Source of the DNA: Nephrocerus scutellatus
Taxonomy: Eukaryota; Arthropoda; Insecta; Diptera; Pipunculidae
Assembly: GCA_947095585.1 (NCBI GenBank)
Contig: OX352763.1
Coordinates: 63,955,016-64,019,015, forward strand
Length of the DNA stretch: 64,000 nt
Reading direction: 5' to 3'
This document shows positions 20,484-31,013 of the stretch, piece by piece (within the stretch, counting starts at the first letter, position 1; each line of letters opens with the position of its first letter). The notes beneath the pieces were generated by a model. It did not search any database and was not told where the DNA came from. It saw nothing but the letters and a program-made list of their open reading frames with translations. A program made the translations under genes and the position numbers.

Positions 20484-21515
20484 GTGCAACATCGAATCAA
20501 TACAGGAGATGCTACTCCAATTCGACAGGCGCCAAGACGATTACCACTTGCTAAGCAACAAGAAGCAGAAACGCTGGTTGAGAAAATGGAACGGAATGGA
20601 ATCATAGAGAAGTCCAAAAGCCCATGGAGCTCACCTGTGGTACTTGTTCAAATGAAAGATGGTTCAACGAGATTTTGTGTGGACTATCGGAAACTTAAAG
20701 ATGTCACCAAGAAGGATATTTATCCATTACTACGTAAAGATGACACATTAGACACCTTAGCCAGAATCTTCAGCACATTGGATCTGAAGAGCGGATACTG
20801 GCAGGTAGCAATTCATGACGACGACAAGAAGAAGACAGCATTTACTGCGGCAACCGGCTTGTATCAATACCGTTTGGCTTATGCAACGCTCCTGCTACGT
20901 TCGAGCGGTTGATGGAACAGGTTTTGCGAGGACTTAGCTGGAAGGCATGTCTGGTCTATTTGAATGACATCATGTTCTTGGTCGCACATTTAATGAGATT
21001 GTGAATAATCTTCGGCAAGTTCTGGAAACCATAAAAGCAGCAGGATTAAAGTTGAGTCCGCCGAAATGTAGCCTTTTCAAAAATGAAGTAAATTATTTAG
21101 GCCACAATGTATCCATTCAAGGAGTATGCACGGATCTCAAGAAGTTGGAAGCAGTTAACGAATAGCCGGTACCAAAGAATTTACATGAGCTGCGAAGTTT
21201 TCTGGAGCTATTCTCCTACTATCGACGGTTTGTGCTTAACTTCGCAGATGTTGCACGAAGCCTTCATCGCCTAACTGAGAAGAACCAAAAGTTTCAATGA
21301 TCGATCAAGCACCAAAAATCATTCGAATTGCTGAAGGGAAAGCTGTGCAGTTCTCCAATTTTGGCATATCCACAGGCAAGAGAACTCTTCATCCTGGACA
21401 CTGACGCGAGCAATGCGGGAATAGGAGCGGTTCTATCGCAGAATCAAGAAGGAAAGGAGCGTGTAATAGCGAACTACAGCGTTCGCTTTCTAAGCCCGAG
21501 AAGAACTACTGCGTG
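20484..21515 (+). pseudogene. gypsy reverse transcriptase and RNase H start
   Basis: Broken into at least three frames. RT motifs: KSPWSSPVVLVQMKDGSTRF, CVDYRKLKDVTKKDIYPL, STLDLKSGYWQVAI, then a frameshift near 20890 and [11 protein letters not shown] (about 20945-20980). There the catalytic YLDD reads YLND, losing an aspartate. LGHNVSIQGV and SFLELFSYYRRFV follow. The RNase H start is FILDTDASNAGIGAVLSQ (21388-21440). In a live element these domains copy the RNA genome into DNA. Confidence 0.82.
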
Positions 21516-22730
21516 ACGCGAAGGGAATTGCGTCAAACACTTCCACAAGTACCTATATGGTCAAGAATTTCTTCTTCGAACTGACCATGCAGCACTCAAG
21601 TGGTTAATGCAGTTCAGGGAACCTGAAAGTCAAGTGGTCAGATGGATCGATATTCAATCAGAACAGAGCATCCAAAAAGAATGCTGCACAATAATGCCGA
21701 CGGGTTATCCAGAAGACCTTGTGCATCCCAATGCAAGAAAAGGCAAGAAAACAAGAAGTGCTCTGAAGTAGTTGCACAAAAAAGACTACAAGTCGAAGAT
21801 CGCTGGACAAAAGAGCAGCTAAGGGAGGAACAAGTGCGCGATGATTCGATTGCTGCAATATTGTAATGGATGAGCAAGGTGAAAGACCGGAGTGACACGA
21901 GATAACAACAGCAAGTCCTACAGTTATAAGTTACTGGGCTCAATGGCAGTCAATGAGATTGGAAGATGGACTACTAGTAAGGCAATGGGAATCGGCTGAT
22001 GGTCAAAGCACATAATCTCAGATTGTGCTACCAACAAACCGGATCAAAGAAGTTCTGCAAGAATTACATAGTGGGACATCAGGAGCACATTTGGGAGTTA
22101 ATAAGATAAAGTCAGGAAAGTAGATAAAGTCAGGAATCGCTTCTATTGTGTCAATTGCTGCAGAGATGTGGGAGACTGGTGCCGAACGCGTGATTCATGG
22201 GCCGCAAGCAAAAGACCACAACCAAAATCACTATACTTTCAAGAGCTGTGCCAAGTACTCAACATCAAGAAAACGAGGACTACTCCGTTACATCCACAGA
22301 CAGACGGCATCTGCGAAAAGAAGTAAATGCCAACCAAGATGAATGGGATCATTGTTTACCGTTGTTTATGATGGGTTATCGTAGCGCTGTCCACAACACG
22401 ACTAAAAACTCACCAGCAATGGTTGTATTTAGCAAAGAACTTCGTCTACCAGGCATTAAATTTGAATCACCAACAGTAAAGCCAACAACAAAGGAGAACT
22501 ACGTTAGTGATCTAAGACAGAGAATGATCGCTGTTCATGCTGCAGTAAGGAGAAACATAGTGGATGCTAGCAACCGGATGAAAACGCGATATGACCTGTG
22601 TGCAAACTGTGGTGGATTTCAGGAAGGAGATTTGGCCTGGCTTTACAATCCCAAAAGAAGAAAAGGTAAAGCAAAGTTGGGAAGGCCCTTACAAGATCAT
22701 TAAGAGATGATGTAGTATATCGGATCCAAC
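21516..22730 (+). pseudogene. gypsy RNase H end and integrase with core deleted
   Basis: RNase H ends near 21640 (FLLRTDHAALKWLMQF). The integrase zinc-binding part is visible near 22060-22200 (ELHSGTSGAHLGVN, FYCVNCCRDVGDWC). It is then joined directly to the end of the catalytic core (PLHPQTDGICEK, near 22285), so the region with the first two acidic catalytic residues is missing. The C-terminal part is the open frame 22350-22700 with WDHCLPLFMMGYRSAVHNTT, RMKTRYDLCANCGGF and EGDLAWLYNPKRRKGKAK. Confidence 0.75.
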
Positions 22731-22825
22731 AAAGCCCCAGATGTAAAATGGAAGTTGTTCACATCGACAGATTGACAAGGTACACCGTCGGAAGGAGTGC
22801 TAAATCTGTTCGGGACGAACAGAAT

Positions 22826-22839
22826 TAAGGTGGGGGTAA
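22826..22839 (+). promoter_or_regulatory. gypsy polypurine tract
   Basis: TAAGGTGGGGGTAA lies directly before the 3' LTR start (TGCTACG). Position and purine bias fit the plus-strand primer. Confidence 0.7.
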
Positions 22840-23569
22840 TGCTACGAAAAGAAGTGCAGTAGGTTTGAATCCTAGATAAATCGCAATGTAGCAAAAATAA
22901 GTACTAAAATTAGAACTAAAAAATACTGCATACTAAAAATAAGCAATTTTATGTATCATACTTTTAGGCTTTAAGACTATTAGATTATTTGAAATGTAAC
23001 CGCATGTAAGTTTGAATCATTATGTACTGATCAAAAATGTTTTCAAAGCGGTTTTTGCGGTTTGCCCAGTTTTTGTAAAAGAACATGATTAAACGCCCAC
23101 GTTGTGCCAGGCATATAGCCGAGCAGTATAAGGGTGCGAACCCCTTGAAGCGTGCGCAAATTATAAAAAAAAAAATATATTTTTAGAAGATGACTCATTA
23201 CATATAAGTATCGTTAGTTGTAAATAAGGGAATAAGACTACAATTTTCTGGTCTTTTCTCGATATTTCTGTCTATAAGATTGGAAGTTTTCAATGAGTAT
23301 AGAAGGTGGCGTTCGATGCAGAAAAATTATTAGTATTAATTAGTACTTATTAAATTTTAACAGTGCAGTTAAAAGCTCTTGCAGAATTATTGTAAAGTAC
23401 AAGTATTATAAGTGTTTTTGTGTGCATCTAAAAGTAATCACCAATATAAATTGTGAACTTGTGTCATTTTATTGTTTATTCATTAAAACTGTTATTTGTA
23501 AATTAATTAACTTGTGTTGTGTTTTATTTGCAAAATCCTTTACGAACTCGAAGCCTGAATTTCGTAACA
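22840..23569 (+). repeat. gypsy 3' LTR with nested LINE tip
   Basis: 730 bp, same termini as the 5' LTR. It is ~110 bp longer, mainly because of an insertion at about 23092-23180 not found in the 5' LTR. TATAGAA-type promoter sequence lies near 23298. Confidence 0.85.
23092..23180 (+). mobile_element. Family B LINE 3' tip in the gypsy LTR
   Basis: AACGCCCACGTTGTGCCAGG...TATAAGGGTGCGAACCCCTT...GCGTGCGC...ATTATAAAAAAA is the 3' end of family B with its stem-loop and poly(A), as at 42640-42710 and 51230-51300. The 5' LTR lacks it, so the insertion followed integration of the gypsy element. Only ~85 bp of the LINE were inserted. Confidence 0.75.
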
Positions 23570-23576
23570 ACATATA

Positions 23577-23717
23577 CAGTAGAAATCGGTTATAATAATA
23601 CCTGATATAGCGATGGACCGGATAAAACGATATATTTGAAAGTCCCGGCAAAACTCCGTTTAATTCAAAGTAATTTGGAATCGGTTACAACGATGCCGGA
23701 TATAACGATGAAATTTG
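23577..23717 (+). mobile_element. pogo/Tigger-like terminal sequence
   Basis: CAGTAGAAATCGGTTATAAT followed by repeated GGTTACAACGATG and GGATATAACGATG words matches the form of pogo-family ends (CAGT, TATAACGA). The opposite end and a transposase were not found, so this is a tip or a short non-autonomous copy. Confidence 0.45.
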
Positions 23718-23865
23718 GACATGTGCGGTTGTGTGTCCACCACATATGCTGCGCGAACTCGGGCGACAGCGGACGGAAGAATCGAAGCACTTCGAAAAAG
23801 GTTGTGTAACGATAGGCACTTCCTTACCATATATATATATATGTGGACACACAACCTCACATGTC
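23718..23865. repeat. 148-bp inverted repeat with 23-bp arms
   Basis: Arms at 23718-23740 and 23843-23865 are complementary at 22 of 23 positions (the mismatch faces a C/T). The inner parts CACATATG and CATATATATATATGTG extend the pairing across an (AT)n run at 23829-23842. The ~100-bp loop has GC-rich sequence unlike its surroundings (CTGCGCGAACTCGGGCGACA). It could be a small foldback element or a hairpin RNA source. Confidence 0.7.
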
Positions 23866-24259
23866 AAAAGTATCGGTCACCATGTAACATAAAAACAATT
23901 CACAGAAAAACAATTGAAAAAAAAAAACAAAAAAAGCTATAACGACAATTCGCCGAACAAAAAAGTACAAAACCGTTACAAAACGTTGTCGATGGTTTTC
24001 AATACATAAAGGACAAAATATATAGAGCCTTATTGCGATCATCAACTATCAACCGATTGACGATTGATAGAATTTGTCAATTGAAATTCAAATTCGTTAT
24101 TGTGAAAATAAATTGATAAAATGTGAATACCTACGAAATGTTTTCATTAATGTGAATAAAGATAAGCATACGACAGACAGTTTTTTTTAAAGTACTGTTT
24201 ATCTTCAGTACTTCTCATTGCAAAATTTATATTAAAACTAAAAACAAAACAAAAAAGAG

Positions 24260-27176
24260 TGCGTGTAACTTTTACGCGCGGTTGAAGTGAAACCTTTTTT
24301 TACGTTGTGGCCGATTTTACGATTAAAGATGAGATGAGATGACGATGAGAAATAGCTTAGTTCCAAAAAATTCCAGACCCTATTGGCCAGATCCCAGAAT
24401 TTCCATAGGACCAAATTTATAGTCGGATCTAAGTCCTATATTCCGAGATTCATACGAATCGCTTGAGAAATGGCTTAGTTGCCAAAACTCCAAACGCTAA
24501 GAACAAATCTTATAGCCGCATATTAGTCCTAGATTCCAAGCTTCATACGAATCCCTTGAGAAATGGTTTGGTTCCAAAAATTCCAGACCCTATTGGCCAG
24601 ATCCCAGAATTTCCATAGAAACACATCTTCCTACATTCTGAGTTTCATACGAATCGCTTGGGAAATGGCTTGGTTCCCAAAACTCCAGACCATATTGGCC
24701 AGATCCCAGAATTTCTATAGGAACAAATCTTATAGTCGCATATTAGTCCTACATTCCAAGTTTCATACCAATCACTTTAGAAATGGCTTGGTTCCAAAAC
24801 TCCAGACACTATTGGCCAGATCCCAGAATTTCCACAGCAAATCTTATAGTCGCATATTAGTCCTACATTCCAAGTTTCATAAGAATCGCTTGAGAAATGG
24901 CTTAGTTCCCAAAATTCCGGACCCTATTGGCATGATCCCAGAATTTCCATAGGAACAAATCTTATAGCCGCATATTAGTTCTACAATCCGAGTTTCATTC
25001 GAATCGCTTGAGAAATGGCTTGGGTCCCAAAACTCCAGACCCTATTGGCCAGATCCCAGAATTTCCATAGGAACAAATCTTATAGTCGCATATAAGTCCT
25101 ACATTCCGAGTTTCATACGAATCCCTTGAGAAATGGCTTGGTTCCTAAAATTCCAGACCCTATTGGCCAGATCCCAGAATTTCCATAGGAACAAATCTTA
25201 CACTCGCATATTAGTCCTACATTCCGAGTTTCATACGAATCGATTGAGAAATGGCTTGGTTCCCAAAATTCCTGGATAGTCGCATATTAGTCCTACATTC
25301 CGAGTTTCATTCGAATCACTTGAGAATTGGCTTGGTTCCCAAAATTCCAGACCCTATTGGCCAGATCCCAGAATTTCCATAGAAACAATTCTTATAGTCG
25401 TATATTAGTCCCACATTCCGAGTTTCATACGAATCGCTTGAGAAATGGCTTGGTTCCCAAAATTCCAGACCCTATTGGCCAGATCCCAGAATTTCCATAG
25501 AAACAATTCTTATAGTCGTATATTAGTCCCACATTCCGAGTTTCATACGAATCGCTTGAGAAATGGCTTGGTTCCCAAAATTCCAGACCCTATTGGCCAG
25601 ATCCCAGAATTTCCATAGGAACAAATCTTATAGTCGCATATAAGTCCTACATTCCGAGTTTCATACGAATCCCTTGAGAAATGGCTTGGTTCCTAAAATT
25701 CCAGACCCTATTGGCCAGATCCCAGAATTTCCATAGGAACAAATCTTACACTCGCATATTAGTCCTACATTCCGAGTTTCATACGAATCGATTGAGAAAT
25801 GGCTTGGTTCCCAAAATTCCTGGATAGTCGCATATTAGTCCTACATTCCGAGTTTCATTCGAATCACTTGAGAATTGGCTTGGTTCCCAAAATTCCAGAC
25901 CCTATTGGCCAGATCCCAGAATTTCCATAGAAACAATTCTTATAGTCGTATATTAGTCCCACATTCCGAGTTTCATACGAATCGCTTGGGAAATGGCTTG
26001 GTTCCCAAAACTCCAGACCATATTGGCCAGATCCCAGAATTTCTATAGGAACAAATCTTATAGTCGCATATTAGTCCTACATTCCAAGTTTCATACCAAT
26101 CACTTTAGAAATGGCTTGGTTCCAAAACTCCAGACACTATTGGCCAGATCCCAGAATTTCCACAGCAAATCTTATAGTCGCATATTAGTCCTACATTCCA
26201 AGTTTCATAAGAATCGCTTGAGAAATGGCTTAGTTCCCAAAATTCCGGACCCTATTGGCATGATCCCAGAATTTCCATAGGAACAAATCTTATAGCCGCA
26301 TATTAGTTCTACAATCCGAGTTTCATTCGAATCGCTTGAGAAATGGCTTGGGTCCCAAAACTCCAGACCCTATTGGCCAGATCCCAGAATTTCCATAGGA
26401 ACAAATCTTATAGTCGCATATAAGTCCTACATTCCGAGTTTCATACGAATCCCTTGAGAAATGGCTTGGTTCCTAAAATTCCAGACCCTATTGGCCAGAT
26501 CCCAGAATTTCCATAGGAACAAATCTTACACTCGCATATTAGTCCTACATTCCGAGTTTCATACGAATCGATTGAGAAATGGCTTGGTTCCCAAAATTCC
26601 TGGATAGTCGCATATTAGTCCTACATTCCGAGTTTCATTCGAATCACTTGAGAATTGGCTTGGTTCCCAAAATTCCAGACCCTATTGGCCAGATCCCAGA
26701 ATTTCCATAGAAACAATTCTTATAGTCGTATATTAGTCCCACATTCCGAGTTTCATACGAATCGCTTGAGAATTGGCTTGGTTCCCAAAATTCCAGACCC
26801 TATTGGCCAGATCCCAGAATTTCCATAGAAACAATTCTTATAGTCGTATATTAGTCCTACATTCCGAGTTTCATACGAATCGCTTGAGAAATGGCTTGGT
26901 TCCCAAAATTCCAGACCCTATTGGCCAGATCCCAGAATTTCCATAGAAACAAATCTTATAGTCGTATATTAGTCCCACATTCCGAGTTTCATACGAATCG
27001 CTTAAGAAATGGCTTGGTTTCCATATAAAATATAATTATAGAAAACGAGGCATAAAATTAACAAAAGTGAATAACAGAGAAATGTGTACAACAGTGTAAC
27101 AAATGTGTACAACAGAGTAATAACAGTGTAACGCTGTAAAAATTGTTGCCCCCTCCGTAAAAAAGTTTCACTTCAA
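24260..27176 (+). mobile_element. Satellite-bearing element with terminal inverted repeats
   Basis: Left end TGCGTGTAACTTTTACGCGC then TTGAAGTGAAACCTTTTTTT. Right end CCGTAAAAAAGTTTCACTTC-AA. The ends form an inverted repeat on TTGAAGTGAAAC-TTTTTTAC, and between them are ~20 tandem monomers of ~118 bp. The same ends with only three to four monomers occur inverted at 55013-55699, so array and ends move as one unit. No transposase is present. The right end abuts a Harbinger transposase relic. TIR superfamily not assigned. Confidence 0.65.
24350..27022 (+). repeat. Satellite array, ~118-bp monomers, with higher-order repeats
   Basis: Monomer landmarks: TATTGGCCAGATCCCAGAAT, CATAGGAACAAATCTTATAG, CGCATATTAGTCCTACATTC, CGAGTTTCATACGAATCGCT, TGAGAAATGGCTTGGTTCCC. 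Spacing is mostly 115-118 bp, with shortened units at 25271, 25819 and 26599 (CCTGGATAGTCGC). These shortened units lie 548 and 780 bp apart. A 1328-bp block from ~24665 recurs from ~25993. The open frames here (24563-24952, 25993-26280) arise because the monomer is near 117 = 3x39 bp; they are not genes. Confidence 0.88.
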
Positions 27177-27202
27177 AAATGACTTCAATTTAATTATTTT
27201 TT

Positions 27203-27540
27203 GATGAATATGAGGAGTTAAACGATGGAGCTTTTGTGGAAATAGCTAGAATGCGAAGGAGTTTAAGAGATGCATCCAATCCATTGGAATAGCAAAGCCA
27301 AATTTAAGTATACGTTTTAATTTTAACATAAGATAATTAAGTAAACTGTACCTACTCAGCTTCCTTTTTAGCTTTGTACAAAACTTATGGTATGAAAGGA
27401 GGCATTTCTTGATCTGTTGGAAGAAATAGACAACAAATTGAAGCCCTGCAAAATCCTTCAAGCTGTGCCGAACATCTTAAAACTTGCGACAGTGCTAAGA
27501 TTCTGTGCACATGGGATCTGCCAGTTCAGTTTGTGAAATG
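27203..27540 (+). pseudogene. PIF/Harbinger transposase, N-terminal exons, decayed
   Basis: Reads DEYEELNDGAFVEIARMRRS and LRDASNPLE up to a TAG at 27290. After an intron-like gap (donor GTATAC near 27307, acceptor TTTTTAG at 27371) it reads AFLDLLEEIDNKLKPCK and VPNILKLATVLRFCAHG. This is the helical N-terminal region of HARBI1-type nucleases. The gene is broken off by the family D LINE near 27575 and resumes at 29381. Confidence 0.75.
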
Positions 27541-27574
27541 ACTAAATCAACTGTAGTAGTACTATACTACACTA

Positions 27575-29350
27575 CACAACTATAGACCAATTTCTTTATT
27601 ACCTTCAATTTCAAAAGTTTTTGAAAAAGCGGTTAAAAACAGAGTCCTTGCGTACCTTAGCAAGATTAATTACCTTAGTTCTGCACAATTTGGTTTTAGA
27701 ACAGGCCTTTCTACTGAAGATGCTCTTCTCGACTTTTGCTCTGTTATGCATAAGGGTCTTGATTCGAAAAGCTCTTGTGCAGGTCTTTTTGTTGATATAA
27801 CTAAAGCTTTTGATATGGTAAACCATAAATTACTTTTATCTATACTATATAATGCTGGTTTTAGGTGGTTTTATTTACGACAGGTTTAAGTCGTATCTTA
27901 CCAATAGATCCCAAAGGGTTATTATCAGTGATAAGGTTAGTAATTCAAAATGTATTATACAAGGTGTACCGCAAGGATCTGTTCTTGGCCCCATCTTGTT
28001 TTTAATATACTTGAATTCGATTTTTGATCTCCCCTTAATGGGTAAAATCACAGCCTTTGCGGATGATCTTGGCATTGCATATAATTCTGCAAACTCTTTC
28101 AATCTGGTTGCCGATTTAAACCACGACATACATTTGCTAAGAGAATGGTTTGCTAAAAACCAATTAGTTGTCAGCAGCAAAACCAAACTAATGTATTTCC
28201 ACCTTACTTCACAGGATTTACCTGCTTGTGATATCGTTTTTCACTCATCTAATTGTTTGCGTCACAAATTATTTAATAGTGATTGCATTATACACGGTCC
28301 TAATGCCACTTTCGCAAATGAACAGATATGCGATGCAAAATGTTTCGTAGTAGAAAACGTAAACACTTTTAAATACGTAGGTGTAACGTTTGACAAAAAC
28401 CTCAATTGGTCTGAACATATTGAAATCTTAAAAAGATACTTACTTTCATTAATTCGATACTTTTACCGTCTTCGAAATTATTTAAATATTAATACCTTAA
28501 AGGCAATTTATTATGGCCTTTTCCACTCTAAATTGCAATATGGAATAATCTGTTGGGGAGGTGCATATTTCAATAAAATTCAGCAATTGACTGTGCTGCG
28601 AAAGTGTGTTATTAGGAGTATTTGTAATGCAAGCCGTCTAGCCCATTCAATGGAGTTTTTCAGATTCTTAGGAATACTACCAGTAAGGCACTTATATTAC
28701 TTTAAAGCATTGAAAGTGTTCTTTTAAAGAAGTGGTTTTTATAGGACTCCAAATGTAGGTTTGAATCTACGCAGCAGCTTTATAGAAGATGTTCCTTCTT
28801 TTCATTTAACGCATTTTAGCCGATTCTACACCATCGTTTCTTGCCGATTATTTAACAGGCTCCCTGCAAGCATACGAATCGTCAGAAAATTATCTGTTTT
28901 CTTAAAAAAAATAAGACTGTGGCTTCTTGATTTGAATCATTCCGAAATCGAAACTTTGTTGCTTTTTGTTACGTAACGTAGTATTGTATTCTAAATTTTT
29001 TTGCTCTCACTACTAACTCTTTAAGTTGTTTTTTCCTTGAATTTTTTAATAAAGATAAACATCAATTTAAATATTGTAAATGTAATTAAGTTCATACTTT
29101 TGAAATTAATTTTTATGATAACCAACACATAATTGTAAAAATTAGCTAAATACACCCCACTATATTTTCTTTTTACTACTAAGTATGTATTTTGAAGTGA
29201 CATTTAATTCTAAATTTATATTACAAAATGTCACTAACTTTTTCTCTTTATTTATATGTATACTATTATATAATAGATATTTTAATCACTTCATGTATAA
29301 AATCTTTGGTAAAATGAGAAAAATGAAATAAATATGAATAATTATATTGA
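27575..29350 (+). mobile_element. Family D LINE, 5'-truncated, inserted in the Harbinger gene
   Basis: Starts inside the reverse transcriptase (NYRPISLLPSISKVFE) and runs through the end of the protein (28976) into an AT-rich 3' UTR ending near 29350. Harbinger coding sequence flanks it on both sides in the same orientation, so it inserted there, although the ~80 codons missing between the flanks point to an additional deletion. Confidence 0.75.
27578..28976 (+). pseudogene. Family D LINE reverse transcriptase
   Basis: Frames: 27578-27870, then +1 to 27852-28727 (291 codons), then 28761-28976. Motifs: NYRPISLLP, QFGFRTGLSTEDALLDF, FVDITKAFDMVNHKLL, FKSYLTNRSQRVII, GVPQGSVLGPILFLIYLN, FADDLGIAYNSA, then thumb pieces YVGVTFDKNLNWSEHI and YGLFHSKLQYGIICWGG. 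It belongs to the large jockey/CR1-type LINE group. The exact clade is uncertain. Two frameshifts inactivate it. Confidence 0.82.
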
Positions 29351-29380
29351 AATAATTTAATTGAAGAAAAACTTTAATTA

Positions 29381-29545
29381 AATATTCAACGTGTGTGATC
29401 ATTTAATATGTATCAAGTATATTGATGCTAAATATCCAGGAGCTTCTCATGACTCAAACATATGGAATATATCCACGCTAAATGCAAAAATTGTAGCCGA
29501 TTATCGAAAGGGACGCAATGACTTTCGGCTTCTTGGTATATACCT
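29381..29545 (+). pseudogene. PIF/Harbinger transposase, catalytic-domain fragment
   Basis: VCDHLICIKYIDAKYPGASH-DSNIWN and GRNDFRLLGI are typical of the HARBI1 DDE domain (YPGSxHDS motif with a catalytic aspartate, then the LLGDSGY region, here lost after LLG). It continues the transposase interrupted at 27540. Confidence 0.8.
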
Positions 29546-29704
29546 ACTTTTATAAAAAATATCAACTCTTTCCTTTTTTTTAAAAGACTTTCTTTATTTT
29601 ATGCCTTAGCACTGTTACATAAAAACTACCCTTATACAAATACGCACAAGTATAGCCATAAAGATGCATTCACATGTATATATACATTTTTTTTATATAT
29701 AGAG

Positions 29705-30717
29705 TGTTAAGGGAAGACTCCCTGAATTACTTGCGTCACGACACGAGCCGGTTTCAATTTAATTTCTCAGAATTCTCTCTGAATCATCTGAATCAGTCCA
29801 AATGCTTTCATCATCAATGGTAAGGGAAAACTACAAAAAAAACCTGAAGTTGTTAACGGCTAATTTGAATCGTTTCGTTTATCAAACGGATAACTCTATT
29901 CAGAATTCCATCAAGATAAACCAAATGCGATCTTGGAGCCCCACCCCACACATATGTATTAAATTCTAAAATTGGTCTAACATACGATTTATATAATCTT
30001 AATACTTCAGAGGGAGTGAAGTAAAAGTTACAACGTCTTATGAGGCCCAAACATTGGCTAGCTCTTTTTGAAATTTCATAAATATGTTCCTTCCAGGAAA
30101 GATCACTTGATACTTTTAAACCTAACAACTTATTGCATAAATAATCCTCAAGCCATGAAATGAGAGGAGTGTAAGTTCAGCACACGAATCTTATTAATAA
30201 GACAATCATGCCATACTCTATCAAAAGCTTTAGCAATATCTAAGGAAACAACGCTTGATTCACCTAGGTTTTCAATGCTTTGCTCCAAACAATGAGTCAT
30301 TCACGTCATGAGTTCACCTGAAGAGCGATTTTTACGAAATCCATACTGCACATCGGAAATAGATTTTAGACATACCTGGGCCTAGAGTCGGGAGAATTGG
30401 GAGGGTTTGGTTAGTTAAAGGAAGGGTAGACGCACCAGCGAAATGAGAAGCTAAGAGATTAGCTTTCCCAATATCAGTTCTATAATTAATACCATTATGA
30501 AATAAGGAAGGAATGGACGAAGTATTGTCTACAAAGTTTCTTTTAACCAATGCAGCAAACCACCAAAAGCTTCGACTGTTTGAATCAGAATCCAAAATTT
30601 TTCTCATGCTATCTCGAACCTTAAAGTCATGTATTATTTTGGACTTTTTCAATATAGCGTTAGATTACAAGCGACTGCTGACCTGCAGTTTTCATTAAAC
30701 CATTTATACTTACGAGT
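29705..30717 (-). mobile_element. Family A LINE, antisense, 3' part
   Basis: On the minus strand: RT N-terminal region (30652-30332, SFWWFAALVKRNF, KANLLASHFAGASTL), a compressed central RT with deletions, thumb (30128-29853) and 3' UTR to 29705. The remainder of the same copy lies at 33909-34230, beyond the RTE-like insertion. The FADD segment is deleted. The thumb retains the 19 codons (LIRRCNFYFTPSEVLRLYK) that the copy at 6067-8910 lacks. Confidence 0.8.
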
Positions 30718-30730
30718 ATTGTTTTTTTTT
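30718..30730. repeat. Target site duplication, left copy (13 bp)
   Basis: ATTG plus nine T, identical to 33896-33908. It flanks the RTE-like LINE and is single-copy in the uninterrupted family A sequence (compare the reverse complement of ~6970). Confidence 0.85.
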
Positions 30731-31013
30731 GCGGTCAGCCATCAGCAGAAATAGGGGGAATAACACAGAATGCTCTAGAATTGCATGTGGCCGTAACTAT
30801 CTCTGACTGGTGGAAGTGCGATCAAACCTCCACGTGGTGGCCGCTGGTAATTTTCCTCCAATGCAGGAAAAGCTGAATGATCGGGCTAGTCCTATCAAAG
30901 TAAGGTTGGCGCGAGGCCAACAACCTCGCATGTAAAAATTTATTATTACGGAACCCAAAATCAGCCTCGGCTACACTGATGAACGACGACGACCACGGCA
31001 ACGAAAACGGCTA

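Larger units (their letters stand above)
12693..23569 (+). mobile_element. Ty3/gypsy LTR retrotransposon (tRNA-Leu primed), disrupted
   Basis: Paired direct LTRs (12693-13310 and 22840-23569) begin TGCTACGAAA and end TTTCGTAACA. Between them are a primer site, gag, protease, reverse transcriptase, RNase H and part of integrase in gypsy order. The four bases outside are ATAT on the left and ACAT on the right, possibly a target duplication with one change. The tRNA-Leu primer and gene order fit the mdg3/blastopia-like lineages. The element is interrupted by an opposite-strand LTR element (13680-18644) and by a LINE tip in its right LTR. Internal stops and deletions show it is dead. Confidence 0.88.

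Noticed and set aside
24563..26280. Open frames of 129 and 95 codons with repeated LVPKLQTLLARSQNF-type peptides
   Set aside because: They come from the satellite, whose monomer is close to a multiple of three. No start context or independent coding evidence exists.
24350..27022. CRISPR-like repeat array
   Set aside because: There are no unique spacers between repeats. The whole ~118-bp unit repeats and the context is eukaryotic.
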